DNA of 11,216 nucleotides from Eggerthella sp. CAG:209 (GCA_000436075.1 FR884595.1:1-11216), one strand, 5' to 3'; positions 1-6,820 are shown, counted from the stretch's first letter. Numbers and translations: made by a program. Notes: generated by a model not told the origin, from the letters alone.

Positions 1-1
1 A

Positions 2-334
2 CACGTCTGTACGCTTCGGCAGGACAAAAAGAAGTTAGCGTTGTGCCACTTTCCCATGGCAGATTGGCCCGCCATGTCGCATGGCTCAATCCACTTGCAC
101 GGGCACATCCATTCCGAGGGGCACGCCTACAACGAGATCAATCGTATGCAGGGGCTCTACCGCTTTGACGTCGGCGTAGACGCAAATGGCTATTCACCCG
201 TAAGCCTTGAGGAAATCCTTAATTGGTTCAGCGGCATCGAATGCAACGGGCGCGCAAAGTGGCCTAACTGGGTTAATGCAACCGGAAGCAAACAAGCGGC
301 AAGAAAGCTTGCAGGAATCAAACTCGGAAACTAG
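2..334 (+). CDS. Calcineurin-like metallophosphoesterase, C-terminal part (5' end outside window)
   Basis: The frame is open from the first complete codon at base 2, so this is the 3' end of a longer gene; the in-frame TTG at 41 is internal, not the start. The visible 110 residues begin with an LCHFPM-x-x-W segment and continue to an LHGHIH motif, the late metal-binding histidines of calcineurin-like phosphoesterases. A DVGVDANGYSPVSLEEI tail follows, typical of the small prokaryotic members that hydrolyse phosphodiester or phosphomonoester bonds with two metal ions. The N-terminal GDxH and GNHE motifs must lie upstream of the window. It ends 12 bases before the ATG of a second, related phosphoesterase on the same strand, so the two probably form one transcript. 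The substrate cannot be told from the sequence. The family call is secure; the exact role is unknown. Confidence 0.85.
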   Translation, partial: HVCTLRQDKKKLALCHFPMADWPAMSHGSIHLHGHIHSEGHAYNEINRMQGLYRFDVGVDANGYSPVSLEEILNWFSGIECNGRAKWPNWVNATGSKQAARKLAGIKLGN

Positions 335-346
335 AAAGGACCGCAC

Positions 347-1076
347 ATGATTTACGTTACCGGAGACATCCACGGCGGTTGCACCATGAACAATATCGTC
401 GAATGGGAAGAAGGCAAAAACCTCACTCATGACGACTACCTTGTTATTGCGGGAGACTTTGGCATTCCTTGGGAATTCAGCATCACGGAAGACGATTTGA
501 TCTATTGGATAGAAAGCCGCCCCTGGACCACGCTCTTCGTCGATGGCAACCACGAACGCTTTAGTTGGTGGAAGGATCAGCCAATTGAGGAATGGCATGG
601 GGGGACGCGTGCAGCGACTTTCCAAGTACTCCCGTATTCGGCGCTTGATGAGAGGCGAAGTGTTTGATTTCGACGGCACTACCCTGTTCACCATGGGCGG
701 CGCTACAAGCGTTGACAGAGAATGGCGTATCGAGGGGTACAGTTGGTGGCCTGAAGAACTTCCCTCCGAAAAAGAGATCAAATATGCCAGGGAAATGCTT
801 GACTCCGTCTATTGGGAAGTGGACTACGTCGTTACTCACACCTGCGCCAGCGATTTGCTATCAAAAACGCTCTATCCCTATTCCGGCTGGCAAAGCCCCG
901 ACACCGATCGCCTTACTAACTTTTTCAACGAACTCGAGTCCAAGCTCGACTTCAGGCGCTGGTACTATGGGCATTTCCACATTGACCGAAATATCGACCA
1001 TCGGCACACAGCTCTGATGGATGCCATCGTCCCGCTCGGCGAGGGAATCCCGCTGGGTTATTCCATGGAACGCTAA
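347..1076 (+). pseudogene. Calcineurin-like metallophosphoesterase, frameshifted in a G6 run
   Basis: An AGAAAGGA ribosome binding site precedes the ATG. The first frame carries GDIHG (D7, H9), AGDFG (D37) and DGNHE (N68, H69) and stays phosphoesterase-like to EEWHGG at residue 86, then turns into nonsense and stops at 667. The +1 frame continues the same protein: RVQRLSKY, LMRGEVFDFDG, FTMGGA, WWPEE, the metal-ligand histidine in VVTHT, and YYGHFH near the end, with a stop at 1074-1076. Removing one G from the six at 599-604 joins the halves into about 242 residues, a normal length for the family, with all metal-binding motifs in order. Both halves therefore still look well conserved, and the lesion is either recent, a sequencing error, or a slippery-tract switch. 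It lies just downstream of another phosphoesterase. The substrate is unknown. Confidence 0.85.
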
Positions 1077-1106
1077 ACAGCAACTTCAAGTAGCCGAGGA
1101 GCCGCT

Positions 1107-1466
1107 ATGCAAAACATGGCAGAAATCACCGTGAACAACAAATTACCCATCGCGGATCGCCGCTTCCTCAATCAAAATACTCGTAGTTGTATTTGCTTTT
1201 CCGATGAGGCTTCTCATCGATTTTTACCTGCGCATCAAAATCCCTTCGGGCAGCCCTGCGCATCTGCCGTGCAAATTTCCCATGAGCCCCATGGTTGGCA
1301 GCAATCCACCATTTATGATTGTTACCTCCCAGGCGCCAAGGCTTGTCTTTACGCGCCCTGCTCATTAGCGCTTCTACGCCTGCTATTTATAAACAACGTT
1401 CCACATCCATTGCCATTGAAACACAGCCCCCCCGGCAAAACCTCTTCAAACAGCCGAGATAATTAA
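1107..1466 (+). pseudogene. Possible truncated ORF at the end of the phosphoesterase cluster
   Basis: A clean GAGGAG (1096-1101) sits five bases before an ATG, and the first residues (MQNMAEITVNNKLPIADRRF) look like a genuine protein start. Beyond about 1167 the frame becomes Pro/Ser/His-rich and low in structure, and it runs opposite a better-looking minus-strand ORF. The most economical reading is that only the first 20 or so codons survive of a third gene and the rest was replaced at a junction near 1167. It could equally be a chance ORF behind a good ribosome binding site. No family recognised. Confidence 0.22.
1168..1365 (-). CDS. Small basic hypothetical protein (65 aa)
   Basis: This is an unrecognised 65-residue protein, strongly basic, with many Arg, Lys, His and Trp. 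It begins MSRARKDKPWRLGG, has an HKWW element and an RQMRRAARR stretch, and ends in a Tyr-rich KYNYEYFD tail. No membrane segment or signal peptide is visible. The composition recalls small phage or mobile-element proteins that bind nucleic acid, but that is only a resemblance. Its ATG lies 21 bases after the stop of the preceding minus-strand ORF, so it would be the last gene of a three-ORF cluster; the ribosome binding site is weak (AGCAGGC, rather far upstream). It may be real or a fragment. Confidence 0.45.
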   Translation of the reverse strand: MSRARKDKPWRLGGNNHKWWIAANHGAHGKFARQMRRAARRDFDAQVKIDEKPHRKSKYNYEYFD

Positions 1467-1734
1467 AGCGCTTTTCCATTTTAGGCTCTGCGTTTTTCGG
1501 TTTCGGGAACGCAGCCATTAGGGCACCGAAGGCATATTCCCCAATGAAAGCCTCCTGCTCCGCTGAGACATTCGCGTGCAGCTTTCTGACAAGCGTTTTA
1601 TCAATGCCTGACGCAAGCTTCCTTTGCTCTAAACTATTCAAAATCTGATGATTGTGCTCAGACAGCTTTTCTTTATTGGGTTTTCGGAGCAAATGGTTTT
1701 CCTGAAGCCACAAAAAATCCTTGCTGCCCATCAT
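1387..1734 (-). CDS. Second piece of a DUF2220/JetD-like protein, or separate coupled ORF (115 aa)
   Basis: The start codon overlaps the stop of the preceding gene in a TAATGATG arrangement, with no separate ribosome binding site, so translation would depend on re-initiation. The protein is mostly helical and charged (residues 1-75) and includes a VSAEQEAFIGEYA segment near residue 60-70. DUF2220 (JetD C-terminal) proteins typically end in a helical stretch with a Q-E pair like this one, directly after the Toprim acidic motif with which the upstream ORF ends. I therefore read the pair as one ancestral protein now in two frames. The last 30 residues are Cys/Arg-rich and may be off-frame junk after an original end. 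Alternative: an independent small protein. The pairing is inference. Confidence 0.5.
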   Translation of the reverse strand: MMGSKDFLWLQENHLLRKPNKEKLSEHNHQILNSLEQRKLASGIDKTLVRKLHANVSAEQEAFIGEYAFGALMAAFPKPKNAEPKMEKRFNYLGCLKRFCRGGCVSMAMDVERCL

Positions 1735-2771
1735 TAAGGCTCGGAAGGAAGGGATAGGGCAATAAACCTATCCGCACTATTGAGACTTGCAGCATCGATA
1801 TCGAGCCATAAGCAGCGTGGGACCCCACATGCTAGGCAATCATTGAGCCTACGCACAAAGTCAACAAGCGCCAACGAAGGTTGTCCCAAGCAATAGATAA
1901 TTACAACTCTCTCATGCAACAAGCACGAAGCGTATTGAAAACAGGCTTCGTTCTCAACGACCAAGCAACCTTGCGCCCGCGAAACGTCAATCTCCTTCGC
2001 GTCAATAAGCACACTTTCCGCAACACCAAGGCCGCAACCACCAGCCATCGAAGCATCAAAGATCTCTCCGTTGCAGCCATGAACTTCAATAGGTCCGGAG
2101 ATCATCACCGTGCCGCTAGTTCGCTCTATACCGAGCATCTCTATCTGCTGCCATACATTAGAACAACTAGCCAAAGCATCTTTCATGCAAGGGCAATTGC
2201 ACCTAAAAATACTGGCAAGGTGTTTTCCAACGCTTCCACCAGACTTTGAATCGTTGAAAGCATAGCATGCCAAGGTTCGTTCATGGATATATGAGCCTTG
2301 AGAAATCAGCTCGAAATAAGCATCAATTAGCTTGGCTGAAGTATCGGATGATGGGGATGATATCTTTTTCGCCCATCGATGAACCCAAGGGGGCAAATCT
2401 CGATTCTTAAGCAGCAAATCGAATGCAGTGCTGGGCTTTTTCTTTGGTTTGGCGGGTTTCGCTTTCTTCTTGTTGGCAGGTGCCGCGCAATTCTGCGTCT
2501 TTTTATCAACATTTGGGCATTTAGCAACAATGAAATCAATGACTCGTTTGCCCTCTCTGCGCGTCCAACGAATCTCGGAAATTAGCCCCTCCGCCTTAAG
2601 GTGCATCGCGGCCCTCGAATAAATAACCGTGCTTTTCCTTTTACTAAGCGCATAACCAGGAATAACCCCAGGGCTACAGCAGGGCCGAATAAAAATGCTC
2701 CCCTTTTTGTTTTTTCTGCCCTTCTTGGTCTGCTTTCTAATTGCAGTTTGGAGCATTTTCTTTGCTTTCAT
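1734..2771 (-). CDS. Winged-helix plus Toprim-like protein of DUF2220 (JetD C-terminal) type, C-terminally truncated
   Basis: The protein is 345 aa. Residues 1-27 are very basic; about 45-85 look like a winged helix (AAMHLKAEGLISEIRWT). Residues 100-113 are a Lys/Pro linker, followed by a helical middle with a PPWVHRW segment. The C-terminal third carries CLVVENEACF (E273), IIYCLGQPS (291-299) and LWLDID (D324, D326). In DUF2220/JetD proteins an 'ENxxxF', a 'vYxxGxps' and a 'GDID' motif occur in this order and form a Toprim domain related to the Spo11/topoisomerase VI A subunit; JetD is the nuclease subunit of the Wadjet plasmid-defence system. Here the usual Gly of GDID is Leu, the chain stops 20 residues later, and the expected C-terminal helices follow in another frame. 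No JetA, JetB or JetC partner is in the window. The family call is from motif order only. Confidence 0.5.
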   Translation of the reverse strand: MKAKKMLQTAIRKQTKKGRKNKKGSIFIRPCCSPGVIPGYALSKRKSTVIYSRAAMHLKAEGLISEIRWTRREGKRVIDFIVAKCPNVDKKTQNCAAPANKKKAKPAKPKKKPSTAFDLLLKNRDLPPWVHRWAKKISSPSSDTSAKLIDAYFELISQGSYIHERTLACYAFNDSKSGGSVGKHLASIFRCNCPCMKDALASCSNVWQQIEMLGIERTSGTVMISGPIEVHGCNGEIFDASMAGGCGLGVAESVLIDAKEIDVSRAQGCLVVENEACFQYASCLLHERVVIIYCLGQPSLALVDFVRRLNDCLACGVPRCLWLDIDAASLNSADRFIALSLPSEP

Positions 2772-2780
2772 AAACTCATT

Positions 2781-2936
2781 TTAATCTGTCGCAAATTCCG
2801 GCAATGTCAGGCGCTCCGCAGGGGGAAGCCCCAGCTGTTGATATTTGCTTCCCAGCATATCCATTTCTGCAATCTTCCTTAACGGCTGCTCAGCACGGTA
2901 CCGTTGTACCGAATCTCTATTAGATCCAAATAGAGA
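2781..2936 (-). pseudogene. Open-frame fragment upstream of the Toprim-like gene (52 codons, no start)
   Basis: Between two in-frame TAA codons lies a stretch that reads like real protein: LFGSNRDSVQRYRAEQ, then KIAEMDMLGSKYQQLGLPP and a LTLPEFATD end. NRDSVQRYRA has the look of a recognition helix, as in HTH or ParB-like proteins, but this is too short to assign. It is in the same reading frame as the 345-aa gene that follows, separated from it by one TAA and nine bases. It could be the end of a decayed upstream gene, or a leader peptide starting at one of its internal ATGs, which are poorly spaced from AAGGA. Low confidence. Confidence 0.25.
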
Positions 2937-2938
2937 TT
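2896..2938. repeat. Two adjacent inverted repeats upstream of the Toprim-like cluster
   Basis: CGGTAC (2896-2901) and GTACCG (2906-2911) form a 6-bp inverted repeat around CGTT, and ACGGTACCGT (2895-2904) is itself a perfect palindrome. Directly beside it, AATCTCTATT (2912-2921) and AATAGAGATT (2929-2938) form a perfect 10-bp inverted repeat with a 7-base loop. Neither is followed by a T-run, so a terminator is unlikely. They lie 125-170 bp upstream of the 345-aa gene and could be operators, but they overlap a possibly coding fragment. Confidence 0.5.
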
Positions 2939-3163
2939 AACCAATCTTCTTGAAACACGTGTACAAGACAATGAACACCTGACAGTATACGAAGACATGC
3001 CCCATCGATTTCAATGCCTCGGTAAGCCAGGTTAAAGCGAGTTCAAGGCAAAACTGTTCGCTCGGTTGGCAGGGCTTGACATACTGCAACCGACTCTTGT
3101 TTTTTGCTTATCGGCAACACCCCAATTCCATCTCGCATCAGATCCCCCTCACATCCAGCGGCA
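2937..3163. other. Spacer without a clear gene
   Basis: This spacer lies between the broken PLD-ATPase gene and the Toprim-like cluster, both on the minus strand. It contains a near-palindrome centred on ACACGTGT (2955-2962), flanked by CTTG (2949-2952) and CAAG (2964-2967). On the minus strand one frame (open 3043-3234, stop at 3043-3045, then open again to 2920) reads weakly like protein, with segments such as GIGVLPISKKQE, and could be decayed coding sequence. No terminator, tRNA or convincing promoter is visible. Confidence 0.3.
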
Positions 3164-5078
3164 CTACCCCCTAAATCTTCTCCACCAGCCGTCTCTAGGC
3201 GAAAAACGAACTCGGCATAGTTTCTCGATCTCATGAAGCCGGCACGTCAGCATCCCGGGGCTGAACTCGGCTTCAAAACGCGGAGGAAGCATCATCTCAA
3301 TACCTTTAAGCACATTCTCGGCATTACGGTCACCCGATGAGCAGCGCACAATAAGCTGGTTCTTCTTCGCATCCCTCTCAAAAGAACCCCTGTTTGCCGT
3401 AAAGTACCGCATTAAATCCCTTGCGGCGCGCTGGCACATCGGCGCTTCACCAAAATAGTCATCTACGCAAAGCGGCCTCACCCATTCGGGATTGCATCCC
3501 GAATCATCAAAAATGCCCAAAATCGTTTGACTTGATATCCGATACACATCGAGATCCCCTATCGGATCCGCATCCAGCGCTGCCTTGAATAGAGGTGCCG
3601 CCCTTCGCACATACTCGGCGTAGAAGGCTGATCCAATCCCGTCCACTAGGTGACCAGTGCCCTCTCCATGTATGCAACCCTCTTGATTCAGTGAAGCTGA
3701 AGCCTGAAAGAACAGGGCGCGCTTCTGGAATTCTTGAGGCATAGGAGGAGTGATGTTGCTAGTGGCAACTACGGCAGGATAGCCGTCGTACTCCATATCA
3801 AGCTTCCTTGCATAGGGGGTGGTCAGTAGCTTTCGCAGGGGACTGTCGGTCAGCTGCCCCTCAGGAACGTCATCGTAGAGAACGGGCAAGCCCTTCTGGT
3901 TTACTTGCATAAGCCGTGGTTTTCTTACCGTGTTCGCCTTGACATTCTTCACAGGATCGCCGTCTTTGAAATTGACGCCGAAGACGAGAGAAGAAGGGGG
4001 TTGCGAAATACCAAACCATTATTTTCCAAGCATCCGTCTGATAGCCCTCCACATCACCCGAAAAGAGACGGAAATTGTTAACGAATTCGACTATGCGGAC
4101 AGCATCGTTCTCGTATCCACAGCTGATTAGCTGTTTTCCATTGGTACTAACGGTTCCTTCATCCCAGTCAACAACAAGCCTCGGACATTCTTTGTCCCTC
4201 TGCTCTCGCTCCTCGGCTATCTTGTCTCCCTCAAGCATCAGCATCGTCAGATTTCCCTGGTCGATAGCGAATCCTGATGAGGATGAAGCAAAAAGGTGCT
4301 CGATCCTTTTAATTTGCGGTTGCTGTAATCCCCCTAACAAGGCGCACTCCGTCATCGAAACAACAACATCTGAATCTTCAGCATCCGCCTTATCAAAAAC
4401 AAGCAAACCGCTCTTGCTCCGAAGAACAGGAATGTCGCCAAAACCGATCGTGCCCTCTTCGTCGATGCGATCCAGCGATGTTTTCAGATTCTTCACCTCA
4501 GTAGCGCAGGTATTCTTGAATGGTTTATAAAGCTTTTCAAACACCTCAAAATAGGAATCTTTGTCATCGCAAACTTGTATGACCTCTTTTTGCCTATTGC
4601 CATTCCACGCTTTAGCAGAGAAGTTCGCCGACCCCGTAATCACCCGATACCTCCCAGCCGCTTCATCAGCAAGCAGATAAATTTTTTGATGCGATGAAAC
4701 CGTATTCTCAAAGTAAAGCCGGCATTCCCCCTTCTCCATTCGCTCAGAGATCTCCCGACCCCATTTATTCTGAAGAGATTTCAGAGATTCAGCTTGGGTA
4801 ACAAGAGGGGCCAAAGCCGAAAGCCGTACCTGCTTGTCCAGGATCGCTTTACAACCAAACACGAGCTCAACATCGCTAAACTTGCGCATCTGCTTTACAA
4901 CCATGGGTAAGCCGTACGACCAAGTAATAGCTTTCATTGATGCAAAACCGTCGAAGAGGGAAGTCGCATCGTTGATGGTCCTCACCTTTAGGGAATTCGC
5001 TTCGGTGATTTTTATCTTTCCATTACTAACCGCATCGTTTTCGGCATCGATCATCGCGGGAAACAGGGACTCTTGCAT
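3164..5078 (-). pseudogene. Phospholipase D-like nuclease/ATPase-like fusion, frameshifted
   Basis: The gene begins at an ATG at 5076-5078 behind AAAGGA. The N-terminal half is a PLD-family domain: a DGFASMKAITWSYG beginning, then SSHQKIYLL (H130, K132), ITGSANFS (149-154) and E165. PLD domains with one such HxK...GSxNFS motif dimerise to make phosphodiesterases and nucleases. After WYFATPFFS (residue 364, near 3987) the frame is lost; skipping one base continues it as VFGVNFKDGDP, giving about 637 residues in total. This second half has LPVLYDDVPEG, resembling a Walker B, then VVATSN like a sensor-1, and EFQKRALFF, as in P-loop ATPases. A Walker A is not visible anywhere before it, so an internal deletion at or near the frameshift is likely. 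This kind of architecture suits a DNA-targeting defence protein, but the biological role is inference. Between the two halves lies a poorly characterised region of about 190 residues. Confidence 0.6.
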
Positions 5079-5444
5079 TTCGGGATCCTTTGTTCGCCCT
5101 ACCCAAACAAACCCTTATTTACAACTTTTTTTGTTTTTGTGTGTACATCGTAATGGACATACCGAAATTTTTTTCTGATACGTAATTCTTATTTAGGTTT
5201 AACGGGTTTATATTTGTGATTTTAGTTACTTGCACGGATCGCAACCCAATGATCTTGATGAGCCCAAGGCTTTTTTGCGCTCCAATTGGGAAGCTTAAGC
5301 TCTTTTTGATTCAGAGGAAAAGGCATAACGCCGCCCTCTGTAGCGATTGCAGCACTAGATGCAAACCTTCAAGCGAATAAGAGCCACGCAACGAAAGACG
5401 AACATCTCTAACCAGAAGCCAGCCCACCAAATCAGACAAAACCC
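5079..5444. other. AT-rich spacer with promoter region and possible gene fragment
   Basis: The part next to the PLD gene (5105-5220) is rich in A and T runs and should hold that gene's promoter, but no well-spaced -35/-10 pair stands out. It contains TTTACAACTTT (5118-5128), similar to the ATTRCAACTATT core of the repeats before the ATPase gene. The part next to the ATPase stop looks like degraded coding sequence on the minus strand. No terminator hairpin was found after the ATPase gene. Confidence 0.4.
5222..5368 (-). pseudogene. Short open-frame fragment (48 codons) between ATPase and PLD genes
   Basis: The frame is open between a TGA and a TAA and contains MPFPLNQKELKLPNW followed by SAKKPWAHQDHWVAIRASN. 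The Trp/Lys/His-rich pattern reads as the natural C-terminus of a protein rather than random sequence. The internal ATG (5324-5326) would give only 34 residues and has no good ribosome binding site. I take it as the tail of a lost gene, but it may be chance; no family is recognised. Confidence 0.2.
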
Positions 5445-6713
5445 CTACGGCTTCAAACAACCGATGGGCACAACATACACTCCATCGTTTCTTCGATAGG
5501 CGTATCCATCAGCCGTCACCACAAGCAGAAAAGAAGGCGCACCCATAATTGTCTGATCAACTTTATTTGCAACATGCCTTAACGAATCAGATGCGGCATC
5601 GGCTTGTGATTGGTTGAGCTTTATTTCGACCAAGCCCCATCTTCCATCACGCAAAGCAACAACCGCATCTGCCTCCAAGCCCACATTATCGCGATAGAAA
5701 AACACTTGCCCATGGTTTTTCTGGGCATACACCCGTAAATCCCTAATGCATAATGCCTCATACAGCATTCCGAGAGTCGGCATATCCTTCAGTAACGTAT
5801 CGGGACTGGCTCCTAACGCCGCTGCAGCAAGAGAAGGATCGGCAAAATATCGCTTAGGAGTTCGGCTTATGCGAGCTTTTGCCCGAAGGGAAGGCTCCCA
5901 AGCATTAAGATCTTCTATGATCGATAGATTACGCAAGGCGCCCAAATATGCTGAGAACGTCGGTCTCGACATCTCGCTCCCCCGCGCATTCACCATTTTT
6001 GACATTGAAGACACCGCCATCTGCGAACCAACGCAGCGAGCAAATGAGCGCATCACCAATCTGGCATGATCAGGATTTCGCGAAACCCCATCAACGTTAG
6101 AAATATCCTCTTCAGCAACAGCCGTAAGGTAGTTATGCGCGGTCTCCATTGCCGCAGACTGGTCGGTCATCGTAACAGCACTCGGCCAACCACCGCGCGC
6201 AACCTGAAAGGCTATCGTTTCGACATCGCCATTAGACACCCCCTCGATATCTTCAGGAGCATCAAAGAGCGCCAGCAGCGAAACTTCTCCAGTCGACTCT
6301 CGGGATTCGTAAAGCGACATAGTCCGCATATCAAGAAAGGACATCCTGCCAGCTCCAGAATGCCTGGGCTTTTCCTTGGAAGTAGCTGAACCAGTTAGGA
6401 TATATAGCCCTATTTCACGCTCTCTATCCACCGAAAAGCGCACAGCATCCCAAAGCTGCGGCGCTTCTTGCCATTCATCAATCAAACGCGGTTTCTCCCC
6501 GCGCAACAGGATAGATGGCTTCGATTCCGCAAGCATTTGGTTGCTCATCCGTTGATCCGGATCTTGCATAAAAAGAGCGCTCTTGGAATGCTTTAACGCG
6601 GTTTCCGTTTTACCGCACCATTTAGGCCCCCGAATCACCACGGCACCCGCTTGCCGCAATTTGGCCGCAAGCAAATCGTCAGCAATACGTGGCATGTATT
6701 CGTCGCTACTCAT
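5445..6713 (-). CDS. AAA ATPase of the AAA_14/DUF4143 family
   Basis: The 422-aa protein is full length for the family. Walker A is GPKWCGKT (29-36), Walker B is RLIDEWQ (76-82), and LTGSA (106-110) fits sensor 1. A helical lid follows, with a winged-helix-like part around 235-290, then FADPSLAAAALG (290-301), the typical DUF4143 landmark. The C-terminus has GLEADAVV (345-352) and LVEIKL (361-366), spaced like the acidic and E-x-K residues of a PD-(D/E)xK nuclease fold. Proteins of this kind are widespread in anaerobes and archaea, often as accessory genes, and their function is not established. GAGAGGG precedes the ATG by a good distance. A TATAAT lies 31 bases upstream of the ATG inside an array of phased repeats, suggesting autoregulation. 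All motifs are intact, unlike those of its neighbours. Confidence 0.88.
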   Translation of the reverse strand: MSSDEYMPRIADDLLAAKLRQAGAVVIRGPKWCGKTETALKHSKSALFMQDPDQRMSNQMLAESKPSILLRGEKPRLIDEWQEAPQLWDAVRFSVDREREIGLYILTGSATSKEKPRHSGAGRMSFLDMRTMSLYESRESTGEVSLLALFDAPEDIEGVSNGDVETIAFQVARGGWPSAVTMTDQSAAMETAHNYLTAVAEEDISNVDGVSRNPDHARLVMRSFARCVGSQMAVSSMSKMVNARGSEMSRPTFSAYLGALRNLSIIEDLNAWEPSLRAKARISRTPKRYFADPSLAAAALGASPDTLLKDMPTLGMLYEALCIRDLRVYAQKNHGQVFFYRDNVGLEADAVVALRDGRWGLVEIKLNQSQADAASDSLRHVANKVDQTIMGAPSFLLVVTADGYAYRRNDGVYVVPIGCLKP

Positions 6714-6728
6714 TGAGAACCCTCTCGT

Positions 6729-6820
6729 TTTATAAATTACAACTATTATATTTTACAGATTGCAACTATTTCGTTTAACAGATTACAAGAAGTTTGTTAT
6801 ACCGATTGCATCTTCACATT
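6729..6820. repeat. Four 23-bp phased imperfect direct repeats (ATTRCA core)
   Basis: Four units of exactly 23 bp follow each other at 6729, 6752, 6775 and 6798. Their cores, ATTACA (6736-6741), ATTGCA (6759-6764), ATTACA (6782-6787) and ATTGCA (6805-6810), are each 23 bp apart, and three are preceded by CAG or CCG. The first two units share R-CAACTATT after the core. The spacing is about two DNA helix turns, so all cores face one side. The array covers the likely promoter of the ATPase gene and stops 15 bp before its start codon. Most likely operator sites; iteron-like repeats are the alternative. Confidence 0.65.
6745..6750 (-). promoter_or_regulatory. Probable -10 box of the DUF4143 ATPase gene
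   Basis: On the minus strand this hexamer is a perfect TATAAT, 31 bases before the ATG. The -35 is weak: ACGAAA lies 18 bases upstream. The box lies inside the first 23-bp repeat, and the others cover the -35 region, so a protein bound to the repeats would affect transcription directly. Confidence 0.45.

Noticed and set aside
194..781. Minus-strand ORF of 195 codons opposite the phosphoesterases
   Set aside because: The plus strand carries conserved phosphoesterase motifs over the same bases, and the antisense product has no recognisable pattern.
1881..2882. Plus-strand ORFs of 64-122 codons across the Toprim-like gene
   Set aside because: Antisense shadows of a longer gene whose ENxxxF and DID motifs are in the expected order.
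2912..2938. Inverted repeat as a Rho-independent terminator
   Set aside because: The AT-rich stem has no following T-run on either strand.
3043..3234. Minus-strand ORF of 63 codons overlapping the 3' end of the PLD-ATPase gene
   Set aside because: It could be a continuation after a second frameshift, but the main frame ends with a plausible helical terminus, so I could not decide and do not call it.
3901..3960. GEHGKKTT in the wrong frame of the PLD-ATPase gene as a displaced Walker A
   Set aside because: The spacing does not fit GxxxxGK[ST], and the other frame is clearly the coding one there.
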